Origin: Candidatus Galligastranaerophilus intestinigallinarum
Lineage (GTDB): Bacteria > Cyanobacteriota > Vampirovibrionia > Gastranaerophilales > Gastranaerophilaceae
Assembly (NCBI GenBank): GCA_018715855.1
Contig: DVKW01000132.1
Coordinates: forward strand, 1-10,335
Reading direction: 5' to 3'
Length of the DNA: 10,335 nt
Notes under the pieces: generated by a model
What the model was told of the DNA's origin: nothing
Seen by the model: the letters and a program-made list of their open reading frames with translations, nothing else
Database searches by the model: none
Program-made: the position numbers and the translations under genes
In this document: positions 1 to 6,138 of the stretch, in pieces
Position numbering within the stretch: position 1 is the first letter of the stretch
How the letters are laid out: every line of letters begins with the position of its first letter

Positions 1-1
1 T

Positions 2-574
2 GCCTTTTTGGTTATTGCCGCAATGGATTATGGCGTTACCAAGTGGAAATTTATGCAAGATCAAAAAATGTCTTTTAAAGAAGTTAAAGACGAATACAAA
101 AACTCTGAAGGCGACCCCCACGTAAAAGCAGACCTAAGACAAAAAAGGCAGCAATTATTAAGAAAAGCAATGAAAGATTCCGTGCCCGATGCGGATTTTG
201 TTGTTACAAACCCAATCAATGTGGCTTGTGCCATTAAATATGACGCTCAAACAATGGAATCACCCACTTTGGTTGCAAAAGGGGCGGAACTTTTTGCAAA
301 GGAAATTAAAGAAATTGCAATGGCAAATGACGTTCCCGTTATTGAAAACCCCCCTGTGGCACGTGCTTTATATCGTTTGGTTGAAGTTAATCATCAAATA
401 CCGCCCGACCTTTATAAAGCCGTAGCTGAAATATTGATTTTTGTTTACAATTCTAAAAAACAGAAACACGAAAAAATGCGCGCCCAAATTGAAGAAATGA
501 AAAAAATTCAAGAAAAAAATGATAGTGAATATTACAAAAAAGATAACCAAACGGGCGAAAACAACGTAAACTAA
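2..574 (+). CDS. flhB: Flagellar type III export switch protein FlhB, C-terminal part (5' end outside window)
   Basis: This is the C-terminal half of FlhB, the inner-membrane export-gate protein of the flagellar type III secretion system, whose cytoplasmic domain switches export from rod/hook to filament substrates. The reading frame is open from base 2. The first residues (AFLVIAAMDYGV) look like the end of the fourth membrane helix, followed by the charged linker with the family's typical EGDPHVK...RQKRQQ stretch. The self-cleavage segment is at bases 209-220 and reads NPIN, where the family normally has NPTH. It is followed by the usual AIKYD, the PVIENPPVARALY block and an IPPDLYKAVAEIL block. 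A charged tail of about 35 residues ends the protein. An injectisome SctU homologue is possible, but the FliA-like sigma gene next door favours FlhB. Any Met or TTG codon inside the window is internal; the true start lies upstream. Confidence 0.9.
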   Translation, partial: AFLVIAAMDYGVTKWKFMQDQKMSFKEVKDEYKNSEGDPHVKADLRQKRQQLLRKAMKDSVPDADFVVTNPINVACAIKYDAQTMESPTLVAKGAELFAKEIKEIAMANDVPVIENPPVARALYRLVEVNHQIPPDLYKAVAEILIFVYNSKKQKHEKMRAQIEEMKKIQEKNDSEYYKKDNQTGENNVN

Positions 575-604
575 TTCAAATAATCGGTTCTATTTGCAAT
601 TAAC

Positions 605-633
605 TCGAAAAGATTGTAAAATTTACTTAAAAT
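605..633 (+). promoter_or_regulatory. Candidate sigma-70 type promoter for the sigma-factor/malQ operon
   Basis: TCGAAA (605-610, four of six matches to TTGACA) is separated by 17 nt from TAAAAT (628-633, five of six matches to TATAAT). This would start transcription near base 640, about 19 nt before the sigma-factor start codon. No terminator hairpin is visible between flhB and this site, so read-through from flhB is also possible. The match is moderate and such boxes arise easily in A+T-rich DNA. Confidence 0.4.
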
Positions 634-644
634 ACGGTATTTTA
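628..644. promoter_or_regulatory. 17-bp palindrome over the -10/start region, possible operator
   Basis: TAAAATAC-G-GTATTTTA is a perfect inverted repeat with 8-bp arms around one central base. It overlaps the proposed -10 box and transcription start of the sigma-factor gene, the place where a dimeric repressor would act. It has no following T-run and its arms are mostly A:T, so it is not a convincing terminator. The regulator is unknown. Confidence 0.4.
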
Positions 645-658
645 TACAAAAAAACAAT

Positions 659-1336
659 ATGACAGTGCAATCAAGATTAAAAGATTATATTGATATAATT
701 CAAAAAGTGGCAAAAGTGGAGTATAGAAGGATTCCGTCGCATATGGTTGAATGCGAGGAACTTGTTTCTATAGGCATTATTGCCGTTCAGGCTTTAATTA
801 AAAATAAAACTGATGAGCAGCTGGAAAAATATAATTCCTCATACATTGCAACCGCTGTCAGGTGGGCAATCAGAAATGAACTTAGAAACAGATATAAATG
901 GTACACCCTGAAGCATAAAAGCGAAGATGCAGATTCAATTCAATCGGGTGATGATTCCACACAAAGCGAAGGCGTTTCAAGTTTGGATGTTTCCCCCACA
1001 AAAGTAAGAGAAGCAATCTATGAAACAATTTTATCAATTGATTCAATAGCTTCAGCTTCATCAGATAATGATTCACCATTTGATTTTATTAAAGATACCC
1101 ACGCAACACCTGATGAAAACGCTGAAATTACGGAATTAGGAAGAATTATAAGAGAAGCAATTGCAAAACTGCCCCAAAAAGACAGAACAATTGTAGAATA
1201 CAGGTTTTATAGAAACATGCAGGTAAAACAAATTGCGCAAATGGTTGGCCTGTCAAGTTCAAGAATAACAAGGATAGTACAGTCTTCTTTGAACACCGTT
1301 AGGGAATATCTTGAAAAAAGAGGGCTTTCATACTGA
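659..1336 (+). CDS. RNA polymerase sigma factor, sigma-70 family, FliA/WhiG-like
   Basis: This is a 225-residue alternative sigma factor that would direct RNA polymerase to a special promoter class. Region 2 spans about residues 9-82: a core-binding helix (around VECEELVSIGIIAVQALI) and the promoter-melting/-10 helix (YIATAVRWAIRNELRNRYKW). Region 4 spans about 166-219, with LPQKDRTIVEYRFY followed by a helix-turn-helix (VKQIAQMVGLSSSRITRIVQ, 190-209) for the -35 element. Between them is a Ser/Asp-rich linker. A short piece (about 116-146, ending DFIKD) sits where FliA proteins carry reduced region 3. The size and the flhB neighbour suggest a FliA-type flagellar sigma factor, but general-stress or other group 3 factors are not excluded, so no symbol is given. 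The ATG at 659 has no purine-rich ribosome binding site, only an A-rich leader. The gene is followed after 31 nt by malQ. Confidence 0.8.
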   Translation: MTVQSRLKDYIDIIQKVAKVEYRRIPSHMVECEELVSIGIIAVQALIKNKTDEQLEKYNSSYIATAVRWAIRNELRNRYKWYTLKHKSEDADSIQSGDDSTQSEGVSSLDVSPTKVREAIYETILSIDSIASASSDNDSPFDFIKDTHATPDENAEITELGRIIREAIAKLPQKDRTIVEYRFYRNMQVKQIAQMVGLSSSRITRIVQSSLNTVREYLEKRGLSY

Positions 1337-1350
1337 TTTATATATCTATG

Positions 1351-1357
1351 GGAAGGA
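1351..1357 (+). promoter_or_regulatory. Ribosome binding site that fixes the malQ start
   Basis: GGAAGGA lies 10 nt before the ATG at 1368. The open frame extends upstream to a TTG at 1311 inside the sigma-factor gene, but that codon has no such signal and would add 19 residues unlike the family. The ATG at 1368 is therefore preferred. Confidence 0.7.
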
Positions 1358-1367
1358 CAATAAAATA

Positions 1368-3257
1368 ATGCAAACAACAGAAATTCAAAAAATAAGCAAG
1401 GAATACAAAAAAACTTTATCCGATGCTCTTAAAGTTTTGGGCAAAAAACATATGGCGCTGATTTGCCATGGGGTTAGTTTTCCTGCATTAGAAGGTGAAA
1501 ACACGGGCTTTGGCACATATAATTCAAACGCTGCAAAAAAACTTTTTGAATTTGTTGGCGGCATTTTTAATGTTATTCAATTGGGGCCAAACGGCAAAAC
1601 AAAATCATCAGACCCATCTCCATATACAGGAACGGTTTTTTCACAAAATCCCCTATTTGCAGATTTAAAAAGTTTAACTGAAAATAAATGGCACAAACTT
1701 TTAAGTGTAGAAACATTTAATAAAATTGTTGAATCTAACCCTAAAAAAGGCGAAAACAGAGCAGCTTATTCTTATGCAATTGAAGCATACAAAGAAGCCT
1801 TTGATGAAATTTACAAAAACTATTTAAAATTAAATGATAAAAATTTCAAAAAAGAATTTGAAAACTTTAAAAAAGAAAATGCTTATTGGTTAGATACAGA
1901 TGCTTTGTATGAAGCATTATCAATAGAAAATAATTCTGAATATTGGCCAAAATGGAAAAATGAACTTGATAAAAATTTGTTCTATAAGGCAGATAAAAAA
2001 GAAGCTGATAAAAGAATTGATGAAATAAATAAAAAATATAAAGATGTAATTGAAGAATATAAATTAATTCAATTTATTTTGGCAAAACAAGGCCAAGAAA
2101 CAAAAGAATATACCAAAAGAAACGGCCTTAAAATGATAGCAGACAGACAAGTTGCATTTTCTGACCGTGATTGTTGGGCTTATCAATCTTTGTTTTTAGA
2201 TGGCTGGTCACTTGGCTGCCCGCCTGATTATTTCTCAAAAGACGGCCAAGCTTGGGATTTTAACGTTATGGACCCTGAAAAGCTTTTTAATCCGGATGGC
2301 ACTTTAGGAAAAGGCGGCGAATTACTTAAAAAACTTTATTTAAAAATGTTTAAAGAAAACCCCGGTGGCGTTAGAATTGACCACACAGTAGGTTTAATTG
2401 ACCCTTGGGTTTATAAAAAAGGGTGCAAACCAAAAGTAAGCGAAGGTGCGGGAAGGTTGTATTCTTCACCAAATCACCCCGAATTATCAAAATATTCAAT
2501 CATTTCATCAGATGATACAGACCCCAATTTTAAACCCGATGAAGAAAAATGGGTGAAAAATTTATCTGATGAACAAATTAAGCTTTATGGCAGAATGATT
2601 GAAAAAATTGTTATTCAAAGCGCAATTGAAGCAGGGCTTGATAAATCTGCAATTGTAGCGGAAGATTTAGGCACATTAACAAACCCTGTTGTAAAAGTTA
2701 TGGAAAAATACGGATTAGCCGGCATGAAATTGGTTCAATTCGTTATTGCAACGGAACCTGATCACCCCTATAGGTGCAAAAACATTGTTCCAAATTCTTG
2801 GGCAATGACAGGAACCCATGATAACCGCCCGATAAGGCTTTGGGCAAAAGATATGATTAATACGGAAGCAGACACGCCCCATGTTAATAATTTAATGGCA
2901 GATCTTTATTCTGAATTTGACGGGCAAGATATGATAAGGCACAAATTATATACAGACGATAAATTCCTTGCCTTTTCAAAATTGGTTGAAGTTTTTGCAT
3001 CAAAAGCGGAAAATATCCAAATATTTTTCACGGATTTCTTCGGCCTTCAAGAAACCTACAATGTGCCTGGCACCTCTGGCGATAAAAACTGGTCTTTAAG
3101 AATTCCTGATAATTTTGAAGAAGTTTATTATAACAACCTTCAAAACTTTGAAGCGCTTAATTTGCCTTTAGCTTTAAGCTATGCAATTAAAGCAAGGGGC
3201 AGAGAATTTGCAAATCAAAATAAAGAATTATTGGAAAAATTGGAAAGTTTGGCATAA
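1368..3257 (+). CDS. malQ: 4-alpha-glucanotransferase (amylomaltase/disproportionating enzyme), GH77
   Basis: This 629-residue cytoplasmic enzyme would move alpha-1,4-glucan segments between maltodextrins or to glucose, in glycogen or maltodextrin metabolism. All three GH77 catalytic residues are visible: nucleophile Asp338 in VRIDH, acid/base Glu432 in VAEDLG, and the stabilising Asp485 in TGTHDN. Other family marks are LGCPPDYFSKDGQAW before the nucleophile and FTDFFGLQETYNVPGTSGDKNW near the C-terminus. The N-terminal LGPNG...SPYTG...NPLF block matches the family's substrate-site loop. The protein is longer than the roughly 500-residue compact form. In known amylomaltases the nucleophile and acid/base are about 47 residues apart; here the gap is 94, so an insertion of about 47 residues lies between them. 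A Lys/Glu-rich helical stretch (about 135-260) also precedes the catalytic core. The gene ends 4 nt before the phosphoesterase gene. Confidence 0.9.
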   Translation: MQTTEIQKISKEYKKTLSDALKVLGKKHMALICHGVSFPALEGENTGFGTYNSNAAKKLFEFVGGIFNVIQLGPNGKTKSSDPSPYTGTVFSQNPLFADLKSLTENKWHKLLSVETFNKIVESNPKKGENRAAYSYAIEAYKEAFDEIYKNYLKLNDKNFKKEFENFKKENAYWLDTDALYEALSIENNSEYWPKWKNELDKNLFYKADKKEADKRIDEINKKYKDVIEEYKLIQFILAKQGQETKEYTKRNGLKMIADRQVAFSDRDCWAYQSLFLDGWSLGCPPDYFSKDGQAWDFNVMDPEKLFNPDGTLGKGGELLKKLYLKMFKENPGGVRIDHTVGLIDPWVYKKGCKPKVSEGAGRLYSSPNHPELSKYSIISSDDTDPNFKPDEEKWVKNLSDEQIKLYGRMIEKIVIQSAIEAGLDKSAIVAEDLGTLTNPVVKVMEKYGLAGMKLVQFVIATEPDHPYRCKNIVPNSWAMTGTHDNRPIRLWAKDMINTEADTPHVNNLMADLYSEFDGQDMIRHKLYTDDKFLAFSKLVEVFASKAENIQIFFTDFFGLQETYNVPGTSGDKNWSLRIPDNFEEVYYNNLQNFEALNLPLALSYAIKARGREFANQNKELLEKLESLA

Positions 3258-3261
3258 AAAA

Positions 3262-4413
3262 ATGAAGAAATTTTTTAAACCCTTAATTTTATTAGCTGCA
3301 TTTGTTTTTTCAATTAATGCATCGTTTGCCGATTTTTCTTTTAACGATATGGAATTGAAGTTTGCACAAGTTTCAGATGTGCATACTTCAAATTCTCCCG
3401 ATACGGCATATAAAGTTTTGTCGCATTCAAAAGAGCTTTTAAAATCGACAATAGAAGATTTAAACAAAATTAAAGGGCTTGATTTTGTTGTGTTCACGGG
3501 CGATATGGCAAATGAACCCACAAAAGAATTATATAAAGATTTCTTTACCCTGTTGCAAAAGCTAAATTACCCATCTATTTTGGTTTTAGGAAACCACGAC
3601 AGTTCAATGTCGGGGGAAAACCCAAATTATATGAATAAAGAAGTGGTTTACCAAATTTTAAGAATGGCAAACCCTTATCAAAATTATGATAATCTTTATT
3701 TTGCATATTCGCCTGCTAAAGATTTCAGGGTTATTGTTTTAGATACGACAATCGGCATTGAAAATTCAAACGGAATGCTATCTGAAGAACAGCTTAATTT
3801 TTTAGATAATGAAATAAATGCAAACCAAGATAAAGTAATTTTGATTTTTCAACACCACCCCGTTGTTGAACCCTTTAAATCGGAAGACCATAAACTTATT
3901 AATGCAGAAAACTATTTAGCTATATTAAAAAAATACGAAAAAGTTCCCATTGCAATTTTTGCAGGGCATTACCATGCCGCAAGAATTGAAAGAAAAGGAA
4001 ATGTAATTTTTGTTGCAACTCCGTCTTTAGTTACATATCCAAACGCTTTTAGAACGGTTAATATCACAAACTATAACGATAGAGTAATTTTTACTTTTAA
4101 TTTCCATGAAACAAAATTAAAAGACATTCAGGAATTAAGCAAATCCGGTTTAATTGCATCTGCTGTTTTTAGCGGTAAACCATCCGATAAAAATAATGAA
4201 ATTATGATAAGAAAAGGCTATGTTCCAAAACCAAAATTAACAAAAGAAGAAAAAGCCGAACAAAAAGCCTTAATTAAAGCTAAAAAAGCGGAAGAAAAAG
4301 CACAAAGAGAAGCTGCAAAACAAGCGGATAAGGCTTATAGAAAAGCAATTAAAGAAGCCAAAAAAGCTGAAAAAGAAGAAAAGAAAAGATTAAAAGAAGA
4401 AGGGGCAAATTAA
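3262..4413 (+). CDS. Secreted calcineurin-type metallophosphoesterase with charged C-terminal tail
   Basis: This 383-residue exported hydrolase probably cleaves a phosphoester with two bound metal ions. Residues 1-23 form a Sec signal peptide (KK, hydrophobic core, cleavage near ASFA/D), so it should act outside the inner membrane. The metallophosphoesterase motifs appear in order: Asp39-x-His41, GD at 80-81, GNHD at 110-113, the QHHP histidines 198-199, and GHYH at 235-238. This set resembles CpdA/purple-acid-phosphatase relatives, but the substrate cannot be read from the sequence. Residues about 322-383 are a tail almost wholly of Lys, Glu, Ala, Arg and Gln, likely a long helix. The ATG at 3262 is chosen because the signal peptide begins there; the frame's upstream extension lies inside malQ. 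The Shine-Dalgarno signal is weak, so translation may be coupled to malQ, whose stop is 4 nt away. Confidence 0.82.
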   Translation: MKKFFKPLILLAAFVFSINASFADFSFNDMELKFAQVSDVHTSNSPDTAYKVLSHSKELLKSTIEDLNKIKGLDFVVFTGDMANEPTKELYKDFFTLLQKLNYPSILVLGNHDSSMSGENPNYMNKEVVYQILRMANPYQNYDNLYFAYSPAKDFRVIVLDTTIGIENSNGMLSEEQLNFLDNEINANQDKVILIFQHHPVVEPFKSEDHKLINAENYLAILKKYEKVPIAIFAGHYHAARIERKGNVIFVATPSLVTYPNAFRTVNITNYNDRVIFTFNFHETKLKDIQELSKSGLIASAVFSGKPSDKNNEIMIRKGYVPKPKLTKEEKAEQKALIKAKKAEEKAQREAAKQADKAYRKAIKEAKKAEKEEKKRLKEEGAN

Positions 4414-4415
4414 AG

Positions 4416-5342
4416 TTGGATTTTAAAGTTAAATTCAGAGGCGTTAGAGGTTCATATCCAACAGCAAAATTCAGCCACTTAAAATATGGCGGAAACACTT
4501 CTTGTGTTGAAGTAAATGTCAGAGACAGGCTCATTATTTTAGATGCAGGCACAGGAATTATTGAGCTTGGCGAAAATTTAACAAGAGACCACATTTTATC
4601 AGGCAATTCAACCGATGAAAGAACACCTGTAAAAGCAACCGTTTTAATAAGCCATATTCACCAAGACCACATTCAAGGGCTTCCGTTTTTTTCTCCAATT
4701 TTTATAAAAACAACGGAACTTGAAGTTTTTGGCCCCGATACGGGAAAAGAAAAATTAAAAGATACCTTATCAACTCTTCTTTTTGATAAGGGTTTTCCTG
4801 TTTCTCTGGAAGAAATTCAAGGGAATATCAATATAAATTCATACAGCCAAAGGCAAGTTCTTATTATTAAAGAAAATAACGAACATATTTTATTGAACGC
4901 AGCAGATTGCAAAAATAATGACTTTAGCGAAAACGACATTATAATAACATCATATAAGACAACAGCACACCCTAAAAACGGTTCACTTTGCATAAAAATT
5001 CAATACAAGGGAAAAACCCTTGTATATGCAACAGATAAAGAATGCTACGTAGGGTCGGATAAAAAATTTATTGAATTTGCATACGGATGCGACCTTTTAA
5101 TCCATGATGCCCAATATACCCATCAAGATTACATTTCGCCAATCATGCCAAAACAAGGTTACGGGCATTCAACCTTTAATATGGCAATAGAAACGGCAAA
5201 ACTTGCAAAAGCCAAAAAATTATATTTCTTCCATTATGACCCAACTTATGATGATAATATATTAGATATGCTGGATAAAGATTTTCAAAATATGACGGTC
5301 GATTTTAATTTTTCAAAGGAAAACCTTGAAATTGCACTTTAA
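4416..5342 (+). CDS. MBL-fold metallohydrolase, cyclic-phosphodiesterase-like (PhnP/COG1235-type)
   Basis: This 308-residue cytoplasmic metallo-beta-lactamase-fold hydrolase has no signal peptide. The N-terminus has the family opening FRGVRGSYPT...KYGGNTSCVEV and then DAGTG. Metal ligands are complete: H80-x-H82-x-D84-H85, H185 (TAHPKNG), D207 (YATD), plus the conserved IHDAQYT (229-235), GHS His251 and FFHYDP His273. The pattern belongs to the branch that includes phosphoribosyl cyclic phosphodiesterases and cyclic-nucleotide phosphodiesterase-like proteins, rather than beta-lactamases or glyoxalase II. The exact substrate is unknown. The start is a TTG at 4416, 2 nt after the previous stop, with a ribosome binding site (AAGGGG, 4400-4405) inside the end of the upstream gene. 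The position right behind a metallophosphoesterase implies coupled expression. The gene overlaps the next one by 17 nt. Confidence 0.82.
   Translation: MDFKVKFRGVRGSYPTAKFSHLKYGGNTSCVEVNVRDRLIILDAGTGIIELGENLTRDHILSGNSTDERTPVKATVLISHIHQDHIQGLPFFSPIFIKTTELEVFGPDTGKEKLKDTLSTLLFDKGFPVSLEEIQGNININSYSQRQVLIIKENNEHILLNAADCKNNDFSENDIIITSYKTTAHPKNGSLCIKIQYKGKTLVYATDKECYVGSDKKFIEFAYGCDLLIHDAQYTHQDYISPIMPKQGYGHSTFNMAIETAKLAKAKKLYFFHYDPTYDDNILDMLDKDFQNMTVDFNFSKENLEIAL
5003..5025. repeat. Perfect 9-bp inverted repeat inside the MBL-hydrolase gene
   Basis: ATACAAGGG (5003-5011) and its exact reverse complement CCCTTGTAT (5017-5025) are separated by AAAAA. An mRNA hairpin with a 5-nt loop could form here. 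It lies within the codons for YKGKTLVY, a conserved strand of the fold, and no T-run follows, so it is not a terminator. It may be chance. Confidence 0.6.
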
Positions 5343-5958
5343 AATTATTCTCTCAATTTTATTTTGCCTTGTCTGTATTCCATCCTATGCAGACCTGCAC
5401 AAAGCATCAATAGTTGAAACCGTTGATGCACAAAATGCTGCACAATATCACAACAACATGGGCACTTTTTATTATAACGATAAAGATTATTTTGCGGCAA
5501 TTAAAGAATATAGAATTGCAATAGGAATAAACCCTGATAGCCAAACAACTGCCACTTATTTTAACAATTTGGGAAAAGTTTATCTTTTATTGGGGGAAAT
5601 TCAGGTAAAAAACGGGCTTCCCCTGCAAGGGTGGGATGATTTTTCCAAAATGGCGCAAATTTCTTTTGAAGAAGCAATTTTAAAAGATTGCATGAAGCTT
5701 GAATATTATCAAAATTTAATTAAAGCTTACAAATTAACAGGCGTTATGAACCAAAAAAAAGAATATTTTCTGTCAAACAAAGATAAAAACATTTTTAATG
5801 TAATTCCAGCAGCATTAATTTTATCCGAACAAGGAAATATTCAATATGCAAACATGCTTTTGGATGATTTTGTTGTTCAAAACCCCGATATTATAATAAC
5901 AAACGACTTAAAAAAAATAATTAAGCAAAATTTGGAAAAAATTAAAGAAGATTTATAA
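5326..5958 (+). CDS. Secreted TPR-repeat protein
   Basis: This 210-residue protein carries a signal peptide (about residues 1-22, hydrophobic core IILSILFCLVCI, cleavage near SYA/D), so it is exported to the periplasm or surface. Residues about 38-71 form a clear tetratricopeptide repeat (YHNNMGTFYYNDKDYFAAIK, then YRIAIGINPD). A second repeat begins at about 77 (TYFNNLGKVYLLLGE) and is interrupted by a Gly/Trp loop before FEEAILKDC. Further helix pairs are likely to the end. TPR proteins mediate protein-protein contacts; no enzyme motif is visible. The two Cys at 14 and 17 lie within the hydrophobic core without a good lipobox, so a lipoprotein is unlikely. The start is TTG at 5326 with AAAGGA (5315-5320) 5 nt ahead; a second TTG at 5332 is a poorer alternative. 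The 17-nt overlap with the upstream gene suggests coupled translation. No hairpin terminator follows, only a T-rich stretch. Confidence 0.75.
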   Translation: MKLHFKIILSILFCLVCIPSYADLHKASIVETVDAQNAAQYHNNMGTFYYNDKDYFAAIKEYRIAIGINPDSQTTATYFNNLGKVYLLLGEIQVKNGLPLQGWDDFSKMAQISFEEAILKDCMKLEYYQNLIKAYKLTGVMNQKKEYFLSNKDKNIFNVIPAALILSEQGNIQYANMLLDDFVVQNPDIIITNDLKKIIKQNLEKIKEDL

Positions 5959-5995
5959 TTTTTTGTTTTTTCTTTTCTTAAAGCCTTTTTTATTG

Positions 5996-6001
5996 TATAA
6001 T
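5996..6001 (+). promoter_or_regulatory. -10 box of the tRNA-Lys promoter
   Basis: A consensus TATAAT lies 31 nt before the tRNA. The -35 region at the usual distance (TTTTCT, 5973-5978) is weak. Transcription would start near 6008, within a 10-bp palindrome TTCAATTGAA (6001-6010). The preceding 5959-5990 stretch is T-rich and holds no recognisable hairpin. Confidence 0.6.
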
Positions 6002-6032
6002 TCAATTGAAAACAAAAGGCACTTTGAAATGT

Positions 6033-6105
6033 GGGCTTGTGGCGCAGTTGGTAGCGCAGGAGACTCTTAATCTTTTGGTCGTGGGTTCGAGTCCCACCAA
6101 GCCCA
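6033..6105 (+). tRNA. tRNA-Lys (anticodon CTT)
   Basis: This is a complete 73-nt cloverleaf. The acceptor stem GGGCTTG (6033-6039) pairs with CAAGCCC (6098-6104), with discriminator A at 6105. The D stem is GCGC/GCGC (6042-6045, 6054-6057). The anticodon stem GGAGA/TCTTT includes two G-U pairs, and the loop CTCTTAA places CTT at 6066-6068, reading the Lys codon AAG. The T stem GTGGG/CCCAC encloses TTCGAGT. The 3' CCA is not encoded and must be added afterwards. A T-run follows at once (6106-6111), but no separate hairpin is seen. Confidence 0.96.
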
Positions 6106-6126
6106 TTTTTTGGTTTTTATTATTTT

Positions 6127-6133
6127 GGGAGGA
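6127..6133 (+). promoter_or_regulatory. Strong ribosome binding site deciding the start at 6139
   Basis: GGGAGGA is an almost perfect Shine-Dalgarno sequence 5 nt before the ATG at 6139. The in-frame ATG at 6133 overlaps it and so cannot be the start used. Confidence 0.85.
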
Positions 6134-6138
6134 TGTGT

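Noticed and set aside
189..425. 78-codon + strand open frame inside flhB
   Set aside because: It lies wholly within the recognised flhB frame, has no family features and no ribosome binding site.
368..550. 60-codon antisense frame opposite flhB
   Set aside because: Its Phe/Ile/Asn-rich product is the mirror of Lys/Glu codons on the + strand; no start signal.
882..1079. 65-codon antisense frame opposite the sigma gene
   Set aside because: Leu-rich shadow of the sigma-factor linker codons with no ribosome binding site or homology cue.
3228..3521. 97-codon antisense frame opposite the metallophosphoesterase start
   Set aside because: It sits against a gene with clear catalytic motifs and has no recognisable domain.
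4349..4606. 85-codon antisense frame across the phosphoesterase/MBL junction
   Set aside because: Hydrophobic shadow of the Lys/Glu-rich tail; not supported by a start signal.
5959..5995. T-rich stretch after the TPR gene as a terminator
   Set aside because: Several T-runs are present but no G+C-paired stem can be drawn before them; the operon end is not resolved.
6001..6010. TTCAATTGAA palindrome near the tRNA transcription start
   Set aside because: A 10-bp A:T-rich palindrome is expected by chance at this base composition; noted with the promoter but not claimed as an operator.
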